Part shown: positions 8,851 to 17,156 of the stretch, piece after piece
How positions within the stretch are numbered: position 1 is the stretch's first letter
How the letters are laid out: the number at the start of each line of letters is the position of its first letter
Assembly: GCA_964627035.1 (NCBI GenBank)
Contig: CAZVKN010000003.1
Span: forward strand, 1-64,000
DNA length: 64,000 bases
Source: CAZVKN01 sp964627035
Lineage (GTDB): Bacteria; Electryoneota; AABM5-125-24; Hatepunaeales; Hatepunaeaceae
Direction of reading: 5' to 3'
Position numbers and translations under genes: made by a program
Notes under the pieces: generated by a model
Database searches by the model: none
The model's input: only the letters and a program-made list of their open reading frames with translations
What the model was told of the DNA's origin: nothing

Positions 8851-9974
8851 TAGGCGGATCCATACCTGCAAACCGACAGACATACGGTCGCGGTTTCGCG
8901 GGATTAGTTGTCGGTGAAAGCGCGATAAGTCGCATTGATGGTGAAACAGGACGGCTGTGGATCCGAGGGTATCCACTGGAGGAGCTGTGTGACAATGCGG
9001 ACTTTGAAGAAGTAGCCTATCTCGTAATCCACGGTGAACTGCCGAGTGAATCTGAGTACAATGAATGGTGTTCAGAACTCCGTATCTGGCGGGATCTGCC
9101 GCAAGAAGCGATGCATGTTCTCAAGCAATTGCCTGAACATGCTCACCCGCTGATGAAATATCGCACCATGCTCTCTGTGGCGGCTTGCGTGATGTCGGAG
9201 GGTGAAAACAGCAGGATTGACGCACAGTGGAAACGACCTGCCCGTATCCTTGCCTGGACAGCCGGACTGGCTGCTGCTGCAATCCGGCACATGAGCTGGA
9301 AAGAGCCGATACATCAGGATCCGTCGCTTGGTTTTACTGATAACTTTTTGTGGCAGTCTCTCGGAAGAGTTCCGTCCAAAGAACAGAGACAGGCATTTGA
9401 AATCAGTTTAATCGCTCAATCAGAACACAGTGTTCATGCCGCTGCACTTGCTGCGTTGGTGGTCATCTCAACCGGTGCGGATCTTGGCAGCGCTGTGCTC
9501 GCAGGGATGGGAGCACTTTCCGGTGAGCTGCATGGCGGCGCTAATCAGCGTGCGTTTGAAATGTTCAACTCGTTTGACAATGCGTCGCAGGCGCGCAAGT
9601 GGGTGGAAGAGAGAGTGACACAGAAATATCGCTTCCCTGGGTTTGGTCATCGGGTTTACAAAGCACTCGATCCGAGAGTGAAAGTCCTTGAGCCTTTTGC
9701 TGAACAGTTGCTCACTGAGGCTGGGAAGACGCATCTGTGGGGAAATTACTTAGCCGTCAAAAATGTGATTGAAGAGAATTTGGGCAGCAAGGGAATATTC
9801 GCTAATGTTGATGCGATTACCGGATTGTTATACTATCCGATAGGGCTCCCCGTCGCCTCTTTTCCCATCCCGTTTGCGCTGGCAATTCAGGTCGGATGGA
9901 TGGCGCACTGTCTCGAATATATTCCGTCCGGAAAGCTGATAGAACCCGCTGCTATTTACGTTAAGGAGGATTAA
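8847..9974 (+). CDS. gltA: Citrate synthase (intact catalytic triad)
   Basis: A 375-residue type II/2-methylcitrate-synthase-like enzyme, expected to condense acetyl-CoA with oxaloacetate at the entry of the TCA cycle. The catalytic residues are all present: His229 in GELHGGANQ, His268 in GFGHRVYKALDPR and Asp322 in NVDAITGLLYYPIG. N-terminal marks are GLVVGESAISRIDGETGRLWIRGYPLEEL. The start ATG overlaps the previous gene (ATGA) and follows a GGAGTGAGAG ribosome site, so the two are translationally coupled. 2-Methylcitrate synthase activity is an alternative that sequence alone does not settle. It is followed by a 315-bp gap. Confidence 0.9.
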   Translation: MIGGSIPANRQTYGRGFAGLVVGESAISRIDGETGRLWIRGYPLEELCDNADFEEVAYLVIHGELPSESEYNEWCSELRIWRDLPQEAMHVLKQLPEHAHPLMKYRTMLSVAACVMSEGENSRIDAQWKRPARILAWTAGLAAAAIRHMSWKEPIHQDPSLGFTDNFLWQSLGRVPSKEQRQAFEISLIAQSEHSVHAAALAALVVISTGADLGSAVLAGMGALSGELHGGANQRAFEMFNSFDNASQARKWVEERVTQKYRFPGFGHRVYKALDPRVKVLEPFAEQLLTEAGKTHLWGNYLAVKNVIEENLGSKGIFANVDAITGLLYYPIGLPVASFPIPFALAIQVGWMAHCLEYIPSGKLIEPAAIYVKED

Positions 9975-10289
9975 TTAACCTGTTGGTTGAGGTTAATCGG
10001 TTATCTTCAAGCTATACAATAAGTTGTATGTTACACCTCAAAACATACTATATTTAGCGTTTTTACCTACCTTTACTATTGACAATTCTATCACGCTGAT
10101 TTATATTTATCCTCAGATTTGCTTCAAGGCTGATTCTGATCATTTCAGATTGGAACATTGATTCGACTCCGTAGGATATTGACCGCCTATTGCATCGAAC
10201 GCCGTTGATTCTGCACCGTCACCGTCCGAAGACAACGTTTCTTCAGACCCGATTTAACCAAATAATTTTAACTTTATCATGAGGATGTA
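9975..10289. other. Long leader region upstream of nrdJ
   Basis: 315 bp without a gene. It holds a near-consensus promoter at 10079-10107, which would give nrdJ a leader of about 175 nt. I looked for a cobalamin riboswitch, which would suit a B12-dependent enzyme, and found no convincing B12 box or conserved core. Confidence 0.5.
10079..10107 (+). promoter_or_regulatory. Sigma-70-type promoter for nrdJ
   Basis: TTGACA at 10079-10084, then 17 bp, then TATATT at 10102-10107. The -35 is exact and the -10 is one mismatch from TATAAT. It lies 183 bp before the nrdJ start and has the same -10 hexamer as the rpsU promoter candidate at 27952-27980. Confidence 0.5.
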
Positions 10290-12683
10290 ATGTCTGTAGA
10301 AGACGCCACTCACCCTGCCTCTATTTCATTTGTCGCCGCTGCAGACCGTAAAAGCAACGGGAAGATCCCTTCAGATGTGGATCTGTCTGATCCTCTTCTG
10401 TCTGAGAACGCTGTTACCATTTTGGAAAGAAGGTATCTTGAGAAAGATTCCGAAGGAAAAATCACAGAGACTCCACAGGAGATGTTTTGGCGTGTAGCTA
10501 AAACGATAGCAGCCAATGAAAAGCAGTATGATGCAGAGTGCGATACCTTTCAATGGGCGAAGACATACTATGATTTGATGTCGAGGCTCGATTTTATCCC
10601 CAACAGCCCGACCTTGATGAACGCCGGAAGACCTCTCGGTCAGTTGTCCGCCTGTTTCGTGCTGCCGATTGAAGACTCGATGGAAGGAATTTTTGATACC
10701 GTTAAACATGCTGCTCTTGTGCATAAGAGTGGTGGAGGTACAGGCTTCAGTTTTTCCCGGCTCCGTCCGAAATCTTCAATAGTTGCATCAACTGCAGGAA
10801 CCGCTTCGGGACCGGTATCATTTATGTCTGTGTTCAACGCAGCAACCGAGACAATAAAGCAAGGCGGAACCCGTCGGGGGGCGAATATGGGCATTCTGAG
10901 AGTGGATCACCCCGATATTCGCGACTTTATTCAGTGTAAACGTGACATGGTTTCAATCACGAACTTCAATATCTCGGTTGCAGCCACTGACAAATTCATG
11001 GAGGCAATTCAGGATAGCGAAAGTTATGATCTCTATGATCCGCATACTGGGGAGGTTGTCGGTCAGGAGGATGCACAGGAAGTTTTTGAATTGATCGTTG
11101 ACAATGCCTGGTTGAACGGTGACCCGGGTCTGATATTCATTGACGAGATCAATCGTCTGCATCAGACACCGCATGTAGGTGCGATTGAAGCTACCAATCC
11201 TTGTGGTGAGCAACCGTTGATGCCTTATGAATCCTGCAACCTCGGCTCCATAAATCTGAATAATATGCTTACCGAAGAGAACGAAGTGGACTGGGATCAC
11301 CTCAGGGAAACTGTGAGATTGTCGGTAAGGTTTCTGGACAACATCATTGATGTGAACAAATACCCCATAGAGGAGATCAGCGAAGTGACCCACGCAAACC
11401 GCAAGATCGGTCTCGGGGTCATGGGATTTGCCGATATGTTATATGGCAGACGGATCCCCTATAATTCTGAAGAAGCTCTCGATTTAGCACGCGAGGTGAT
11501 GAAGTTCATCAATGAGGAGGGACGCAAAATGTCCGATGAACTTGCTGAAGAACGCGGTGCATTTCCGAATTGCGAGGGATCAACACACGATCATCCTACC
11601 CGAAATTCCACAGTGACAACAATTGCTCCTACCGGTACTATCTCTATGTTTGCTGATGTGTCGGGTGGTGTGGAACCGGGATTCTCGCTGGTCTATGTTA
11701 AGGTCGTTATGGATGATGACCGGTTGTTGTATGCTAACAGAAGGTTTGAAGAAGCTGCTCGTGAAGGTGGCTTTTATAGTGAAGAGTTGATGGAGAAGAT
11801 TGGAGAGGGCGCAAAACTGCATGATCTTGATGAGATAGATGAAGAGACGAAGAAGATATTTGTAACTGCGCATGATATTTCACCTGAATGGCATGTCAAA
11901 ATGCAGGCAGCTTTTCAGGAACATTGCGAGAATGCCGTATCAAAAACAATCAATTTCCCCAAAAGTGCCACAAGGGAAGATATCAGGAATGCCTTTCTGT
12001 TGTCATGGAACTTGAAATGTAAAGGGATAACAACTTATCGAGACGGTAGCCGAAATAACCAAGTGATGAATGTCGGGGATAAGCTTGCAAAGGGTGGAGA
12101 CTCCGCAGCATCCGGCAACGGTCATGCAAGTATGACGCGCGAACGATTTGAGGAGTTACGTCATGAGTTCATGAAGCCTCGTCACCGTCCGAAAGTTACC
12201 CGCGGATTAACAGAGCAGATGATGACCGGTGCCGGGACGCTGTACGTTACTATCAACGAGGATGAGCAGGGTCTTTGCGAGGTGTTTGCATCAATTGGAA
12301 AGTCGGGAGGAAGCGGTGCTGCTCAGTCGGAAGCTATCGGACGGTTGATCTCGCTGGCTCTCCGCTCAGGTGTAGATCCAAGTCAGATTGTGGCTCAGTT
12401 GAAGGGGATTACCGGACCTAATCCGGTTTGGTATGAGGGGGATCTGATCCGCTCAATGCCGGACGCCATCGGCAAAGCACTGGAGCGGTATCTTCACCAC
12501 CGCGAAAATCAGCAGGGCGAGCTGCCGCTTATCGCTGATGAGGTCAGTGAAGAATATTCAAATGGAAGCAAAGTTGAGATGACAACTTACGAGAGGTGCC
12601 CCGACTGTGATTCTCCTCTCGGTTACGAACAGGGCTGTCTTGTATGTCATAATCCTGAATGCGGATATTCTAAGTGTGATTAG
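10290..12683 (+). CDS. nrdJ: Adenosylcobalamin-dependent (class II) ribonucleotide reductase
   Basis: A 797-residue class II reductase that converts ribonucleotides to deoxyribonucleotides using coenzyme B12 and so works with or without oxygen. Marks in order: NSPTLMNAGRPLGQLSACFV (first active-site Cys region, about residues 100-125); KSGGGTGFSFSRLRP; NPCGEQPLMPYESCNLGS (about 310, with the radical Cys in PCGE); TIAPTGTISMFADVSGG (about 450). The C-terminal ending has Cys pairs (CPDCDSPLGYEQGCLVCHNP, then ECGYSKCD) typical of the NrdJ zinc/redox tail. The length is normal for the family. There is no nrdAB, nrdD or nrdR gene in the window. The ATG follows ATGAGGATGTA. Confidence 0.95.
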   Translation: MSVEDATHPASISFVAAADRKSNGKIPSDVDLSDPLLSENAVTILERRYLEKDSEGKITETPQEMFWRVAKTIAANEKQYDAECDTFQWAKTYYDLMSRLDFIPNSPTLMNAGRPLGQLSACFVLPIEDSMEGIFDTVKHAALVHKSGGGTGFSFSRLRPKSSIVASTAGTASGPVSFMSVFNAATETIKQGGTRRGANMGILRVDHPDIRDFIQCKRDMVSITNFNISVAATDKFMEAIQDSESYDLYDPHTGEVVGQEDAQEVFELIVDNAWLNGDPGLIFIDEINRLHQTPHVGAIEATNPCGEQPLMPYESCNLGSINLNNMLTEENEVDWDHLRETVRLSVRFLDNIIDVNKYPIEEISEVTHANRKIGLGVMGFADMLYGRRIPYNSEEALDLAREVMKFINEEGRKMSDELAEERGAFPNCEGSTHDHPTRNSTVTTIAPTGTISMFADVSGGVEPGFSLVYVKVVMDDDRLLYANRRFEEAAREGGFYSEELMEKIGEGAKLHDLDEIDEETKKIFVTAHDISPEWHVKMQAAFQEHCENAVSKTINFPKSATREDIRNAFLLSWNLKCKGITTYRDGSRNNQVMNVGDKLAKGGDSAASGNGHASMTRERFEELRHEFMKPRHRPKVTRGLTEQMMTGAGTLYVTINEDEQGLCEVFASIGKSGGSGAAQSEAIGRLISLALRSGVDPSQIVAQLKGITGPNPVWYEGDLIRSMPDAIGKALERYLHHRENQQGELPLIADEVSEEYSNGSKVEMTTYERCPDCDSPLGYEQGCLVCHNPECGYSKCD

Positions 12684-12723
12684 GTGATTGCTGATTTTGT
12701 GATTACCAATTTCGTCATTTTTC

Positions 12724-12750
12724 GTCATTCCCGTGCAGACGGGAATCCAG
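12724..12750. repeat. Family C repeat, short copy
   Basis: 27 bp: GTCATTCCCG, a short loop, then CGGGAATCCAG. It is the core of the same repeat as at 6753 and 53884 and sits directly beside a family B core. Confidence 0.75.
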
Positions 12751-12758
12751 CAAATCCC

Positions 12759-12836
12759 GCTGTCAACCCGCCGCGGTTGACAGTCTAACTTACGTAATAT
12801 CAATTAGGTGGCTGTCAGATACGGCGACCTGACAGC
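12759..12836. repeat. Family B core, copy without terminal repeats
   Basis: 78 bp, bounded by GCTGTCA and TGACAGC. Two hairpins (GCTGTCAACC/GGTTGACAG and CTGTCAG/CTGACAG, each around a CGCCGC-like or CGGCG core) flank an AT-rich spacer. The 17-bp ends found at 51015 and 57723 are absent. It ends 4 bp before the stop of the minus-strand gene, so it could act as a transcript-end hairpin for both convergent genes. Confidence 0.75.
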
Positions 12837-12840
12837 GAGG

Positions 12841-14694
12841 TCAGCGAGGCAATCCCACCAAACGATCAATCAGCATATAATTTGCGGCTGCGAGTATGCC
12901 GACAGCTTGATTCTGCATGGAATTGCTCATGGGTGACTGATCTGTTATGACTGTGTAATCCGGCAGATTGTATAGTGTGGCTTTTGAATTTCGGTTGTTT
13001 ACCAGATAATTGTCATTAATAATAAATCCGTAAGCATCTCCTTCAACAAAAAGCGCAAAGCCCGACCCATTATCAAGCAGATTTTGCCCGAGAGTATTGT
13101 TTATCCACTTACCTCCGAGTAGCCCCATAATCGTAGCGACAACATCCGGTTGACCACCGACTCTTAATCTGACAGAGGGTTCAATCAAGTCTTCGCAGAG
13201 GAGCAACAGAGGAACCCGATACAGCGACAGGTCAAGCTCAACCTTCGGATGCCAGTTGACGCCATGATCCCCTAACACCACGAAAATTGTGCTGTCTCCC
13301 CAATCCGATGCAATTGCACTTTCGTAAAATCTGGCAAAAGCCCAATCACCATAGCTAAACGCATTGAATCTCTCCACATCCGGATCGGATGGATCACTGT
13401 GAGGAAACGGACGGTCCGGATGGATATACGGTCCGTGGGAGCTGCCGGTAAGCATCAGCGATAGAAAATTCCCATCAATCTGATCCAGATCATTCAACAC
13501 CCTGTCAAACATCACCTCATCAGGTACACCGAGACTTGAAACGACCTCATCTGCAGGATAATCGAATTGACCGATAATTTCATCGAAACCGTTTCCGGTC
13601 AGGAATCCTGCCATGTTGTCAAAGTGTGGGTCATGGGTGGTGTAGAATCTGTTGTGGTATCCCCGCTGTTTCAACAGCGCTGCTATACCTGAAAACTGCT
13701 GTTGACCCTCCGACCGCTTCATAATTGAACGACCGGGCAGGCTTGGCAATCCGCTCACTGTCGAGAACAGACCCGTGAATGTATGCCCTCCGCTGCTATA
13801 GAACTGTGGAAAGAGTATTCCGTCCTGCGAGATTCGATCAAATTCCGGTGCGAGACTTCTCCTGCCCTGGCATGATCCCACGAAATCTGCAGCAAACGAC
13901 TCCATTAATATAATTATCACATTGTACCTGATCTCGTCATCAATCTGCTGGTAACGAGCTATCGGATGATCCTGCAGCAAGCTGTCAGGATTGATGTTCA
14001 GCATAGATCTCACATTTGCATAGGCTTGCCGGCGGGTTTGTGAGCTTAAATAGGGGACATCGCTCCGCTTTCGTCGGTCAAGCATATCCCGAGTGAACGT
14101 GAAACAACTATTAAGGGCGAGTTGATTGGTAAAATGGTGTGGGCTGAAGTAGGCGACACCCCAGGTTAAGGGAGCTTTGACAGCCACACGTCCTCGTATT
14201 GCACCAAACACGAGTATTAATGCAATCGGATATATCAGCCATTGTTGCAATCTCGGTATGTCATTCACACGCCTGAACATGGATTTTGACAGGCGGTTCA
14301 GGATCAGATAGGTGACTGCGGTCAGTGCCAGCCATCCGAGTAAGTACGGCACAAAATAAACCATCTCCCACAGCATCTGAAGCACCATCTTCGGCGTGTC
14401 AAGCCAGGCGATCAGGAGATGATTCAATCGGCTGTTAAACTGCCCGAAAAACTCAAGATCCATCATGTTCATCAGAAAAGCTAATCCTGCCATGACGGTG
14501 AAGTAGATTGTGATAGTGCGGCGAAGAATGCGGCTTTCAATCAGTCCGATTCCGGGAATAAACCCGATCACTGCGGCAGGAGCTAATACATAGCCTGTGA
14601 TCGAGAGATCGAACCTGAAACCGACCAAGAATGATTGAAAAATTGTTGACGACGGGATTTCAGAGGCAAGAGAAGCATAACGCCACAGCAGCAT
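12841..14694 (-). CDS. LtaS-like membrane sulfatase/phosphoglycerol transferase family protein
   Basis: 617 residues: several N-terminal membrane helices (about residues 1-175) and an extracytoplasmic alkaline-phosphatase-fold domain (about 225-560). Active-site marks are YNVIIILMESFAADF (metal-binding Glu), SSGGHTFTGLFSTVSG (candidate nucleophile Thr) and STIFVVLGDHGVNWHP (metal-binding Asp-His). Relatives transfer phosphoglycerol or phosphoethanolamine to envelope polymers. A Gram-negative host makes true lipoteichoic acid unlikely, so a periplasmic-glycan or lipid substrate is inferred. In frame upstream of ATG 14694 the reading stays open back to the preceding gene's stop and encodes a good membrane helix (IVTVRYFIYVALTFISG) but no ATG, GTG or TTG. 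The real start may be a rare codon or may have been lost. Confidence 0.82.
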   Translation of the reverse strand: MLLWRYASLASEIPSSTIFQSFLVGFRFDLSITGYVLAPAAVIGFIPGIGLIESRILRRTITIYFTVMAGLAFLMNMMDLEFFGQFNSRLNHLLIAWLDTPKMVLQMLWEMVYFVPYLLGWLALTAVTYLILNRLSKSMFRRVNDIPRLQQWLIYPIALILVFGAIRGRVAVKAPLTWGVAYFSPHHFTNQLALNSCFTFTRDMLDRRKRSDVPYLSSQTRRQAYANVRSMLNINPDSLLQDHPIARYQQIDDEIRYNVIIILMESFAADFVGSCQGRRSLAPEFDRISQDGILFPQFYSSGGHTFTGLFSTVSGLPSLPGRSIMKRSEGQQQFSGIAALLKQRGYHNRFYTTHDPHFDNMAGFLTGNGFDEIIGQFDYPADEVVSSLGVPDEVMFDRVLNDLDQIDGNFLSLMLTGSSHGPYIHPDRPFPHSDPSDPDVERFNAFSYGDWAFARFYESAIASDWGDSTIFVVLGDHGVNWHPKVELDLSLYRVPLLLLCEDLIEPSVRLRVGGQPDVVATIMGLLGGKWINNTLGQNLLDNGSGFALFVEGDAYGFIINDNYLVNNRNSKATLYNLPDYTVITDQSPMSNSMQNQAVGILAAANYMLIDRLVGLPR

Positions 14695-14775
14695 CCCACG
14701 GATCAGCTCAAATCCTGAGATGAATGTCAGCGCAACATAGATGAAATATCGAACGGTAACTATGAGATCTGTCCT

Positions 14776-16119
14776 TTACAGTCCGGCGGGCCAGATATAG
14801 TGATCCTTCTTGAGAGATTCGACCCATTCCATGAATATGGTCTCACGTTTCATCATTGTGGCGTACTGCTCGATAAGCTGCCAGTCATCTGACAGACTGA
14901 GCCTCCGTTCAGGCAGTCTGTCATCAAGGCGAATCAAATGCCACCCGAACACTGTCTCAAACGGCACGGAGGTCTCACCCTGATCAAGCGAAGCAATCGC
15001 ATCCTGAAATTCTGATGTTAATTCACCGGCTACCACCGGTTCAAGCTTGCCACCTTTTCCAGCAGATTGTGTGTCATCTGAATGAGTTTGTGCCAGCTCT
15101 TCAAAGGAGGCTTCATCTGATTCAATCTGTGACCGGAAATCTTGTGTCAGGTCAAAGGCATGATTCCAATCATCTTTTGAAGGCTCCATCTGCACCAGAA
15201 TATGCTGCGTAGAGATTTTCTCTCCCTTTCTGTCCAGCAATCGAATGATGTGCAGCCCATATCTCGATTCTATAATTTCTGAAATCTCGAGAGGGTCAAG
15301 CTGGTAAGCGATCTCTTCATACTCAGGCACTAAATCATTTCGTTCAGTCCATCCAAGCCTTCCACCACCGCCGAACTGCTTCGATTCATCTTTGGCAGAG
15401 GGACCGTCGGAATGAACATACGCTATTGAGTCAAAATCGTGTCCTTCGGTCAGAAGTGTGTAAATCATGTTACAGCGATCTTCAGCAGCTTTTCGGGACT
15501 CTGGAGAAACTTTGGCTGTAATGAGAATATGGGACAGTTCGACTTGTTCCGGCAGCATCGGTAGATCATCCACATTCTTATTGTAAAAATCCACTACATC
15601 CTGTCTTCGGACAAACAGCGATGCCAACTGCCCCTGCTTCACTCGTTCGATCAACATCGCATCTTCGACTCCTTTGCGGAGGTCGCGTTTGATCTGGCTA
15701 AGTGGTCTGCCAAAGTATTCCGCCAGTTTTTGCTCCGAACCGATCTGCTGAACCATTGACTCGTATTTTCTGTCCAATTCCCGATCAATCAGACGGTCTT
15801 CAACAAAAAGTGTCTCTTCCTCTGCGCGAGCCAGCAGTATTTTCTGCGTGATGTATGCCTTTAGAACCTGATCACGAAGCTGTTGTTGTTGTTCGGGTGT
15901 GGGGTAACGCAACTGCTGTTCAAGCAGCATGCCGTTGACGCCGTAGATGACCTCAGATTCCAATATGATTTCGTTATCCACAACGGCGCATATACTGTCA
16001 AGTACCTCACTACCGAATACATCTCCGGATATTGAGAGAATGATCAGAATTGCCAACACAGTGACAGCAGTGTAACTGTTTACAGTTCTAAAGTTTTTAT
16101 TTTGTAATTGTCTATTCAT
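14776..16119 (-). CDS. SurA-like periplasmic peptidyl-prolyl isomerase
   Basis: 447 residues with a signal peptide (AVTVLAILIILSISGDVFG). A SurA_N-type helical region follows (AVVDNEIILESEV, then a long Gln-rich helix). Two parvulin (PpiC) domains come next, at about residues 195-300 (VELSHILITAK ... GGGGRLGWTERNDLVPEYEE ... GLHIIRLLDRK) and 302-400 (STQHILVQMEPS ... GKGGKLEPVVAGELTSEF ... GWHLIRLDDR). This is the architecture of SurA, the chaperone that escorts outer-membrane barrels through the periplasm. Its start overlaps the end of the upstream lipoprotein gene by 8 bp. It is the middle of three consecutive isomerase genes. The LtaS-like gene follows 81 bp downstream. Confidence 0.88.
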   Translation of the reverse strand: MNRQLQNKNFRTVNSYTAVTVLAILIILSISGDVFGSEVLDSICAVVDNEIILESEVIYGVNGMLLEQQLRYPTPEQQQQLRDQVLKAYITQKILLARAEEETLFVEDRLIDRELDRKYESMVQQIGSEQKLAEYFGRPLSQIKRDLRKGVEDAMLIERVKQGQLASLFVRRQDVVDFYNKNVDDLPMLPEQVELSHILITAKVSPESRKAAEDRCNMIYTLLTEGHDFDSIAYVHSDGPSAKDESKQFGGGGRLGWTERNDLVPEYEEIAYQLDPLEISEIIESRYGLHIIRLLDRKGEKISTQHILVQMEPSKDDWNHAFDLTQDFRSQIESDEASFEELAQTHSDDTQSAGKGGKLEPVVAGELTSEFQDAIASLDQGETSVPFETVFGWHLIRLDDRLPERRLSLSDDWQLIEQYATMMKRETIFMEWVESLKKDHYIWPAGL

Positions 16120-17020
16120 CTAATGAATTTTCCGAAATGGAGTCTGTTGTTTCCAGCACTGTCACGACCGGCACAAACTCAGACCACTGTAATTTCCCTG
16201 TTTTTAAGTATCCATCTACTAAAGTTTTTACGAAATTATCACGCAACTCCTGACGAAGCCTGTTCATCAACCGATCCCGGATTTCTTCCTGCACATTTTC
16301 CAATCCTTTCAGTTCGCCGGGCTCAAATCTCTCGATCAGCTTGAAAACCCAATACCGCTCATTCAGATAGAGAACCCGACTCGTTTCACCGACCTTCATT
16401 GAGTTCACAACTTTCCAAATCTGAGGCGTTGTGCTCTCTTGTCCGTCGAGAGAAATGCGCGAATTATCAAGCGCTCCAATATCACCGCCCCATATGCCGC
16501 TGTTGTTGCCACGCAACAGATTGCTGCGCAGCCTGTTCATACCCTTCTTGTCAGCCGATGACCAGTATTCAATGAAATGATGCTTTGATGACCAGACAAA
16601 CTCCGCCGAGTGAGCTTGAAAATAATCTCTGATTTCACCGGCAGTCGGAGTGGTCAACTTGATCGCTTCAAGCTCAAGCAGCCGATTGACCATCAGTGTT
16701 CTGCTGAGTTCATCAATTGTCTGAACGATCCACGGATCATCATCGAGTTTCCGCTCAATTGCAGCTTTGTAGAGAATCTCCTCTTCAACCCACCTGCGGA
16801 TGAATTCTGATCGCACTTCTTGGGGAACTTCAGCCTGCCCCAGCGAAGCTTCCCAGGCGTTAACTTCGCTGACGGTTAACGCTCTGTCGTCAACTTTAGC
16901 AACAACCTCAGGCTCAGGCGGATCCTCCTTAAGGCAGGACACCAGCAGCATCTGCACAGGCAGTGACACCGCTAAGATCAGCCACGACAGCACAACAGAC
17001 CTTCCGATGAAAGCAGTCAA
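16112..17020 (-). CDS. SurA/PpiC-like lipoprotein
   Basis: 302 residues. The N-terminus is a lipoprotein signal (LSWLILAVSLPVQMLLVSC with the lipid-accepting Cys at about residue 29). It then has the SurA_N-like VVAKVDDRALTVSEVNAW and helices EFIRRWVEEEILYKAAIERK. A degenerate parvulin domain (about 150-260) keeps GGDIGALDNSRISLDG and NERYWVFKLIERFEPGE but lacks an obvious HILI strand, so it may be a chaperone without isomerase activity. It overlaps the next gene by 8 bp and is probably co-transcribed with it. A membrane-tethered partner of the neighbouring SurA-like protein is a reasonable inference. Confidence 0.78.
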   Translation of the reverse strand: MTAFIGRSVVLSWLILAVSLPVQMLLVSCLKEDPPEPEVVAKVDDRALTVSEVNAWEASLGQAEVPQEVRSEFIRRWVEEEILYKAAIERKLDDDPWIVQTIDELSRTLMVNRLLELEAIKLTTPTAGEIRDYFQAHSAEFVWSSKHHFIEYWSSADKKGMNRLRSNLLRGNNSGIWGGDIGALDNSRISLDGQESTTPQIWKVVNSMKVGETSRVLYLNERYWVFKLIERFEPGELKGLENVQEEIRDRLMNRLRQELRDNFVKTLVDGYLKTGKLQWSEFVPVVTVLETTDSISENSLDE

Positions 17021-17086
17021 GCTCGCTCCGTATTAATTCCCAAAATTGATGTTAATCGGCAAAACTACGAACCTTAGTGTGAAACT

Positions 17087-17137
17087 GTAGTGTGGTTGTC
17101 TCAACCACGACGTCGGGCTTGGGACAAGCCCGACTAC
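17087..17137. repeat. Family A palindromic repeat, copy 2
   Basis: 51 bp: GTGGTTG/CAACCAC then TCGGGCTTG/CAAGCCCGA, ends GTAG and CTAC. It sits between two same-strand isomerase genes. Confidence 0.85.
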
Positions 17138-17156
17138 AGGATGACAAGAGTTCAGA

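Noticed and set aside
9975..10289. A cobalamin riboswitch or paired NrdR boxes upstream of nrdJ
   Set aside because: No B12-box core was found; only a weak NrdR-like string near 10045, without a second box at the usual spacing.
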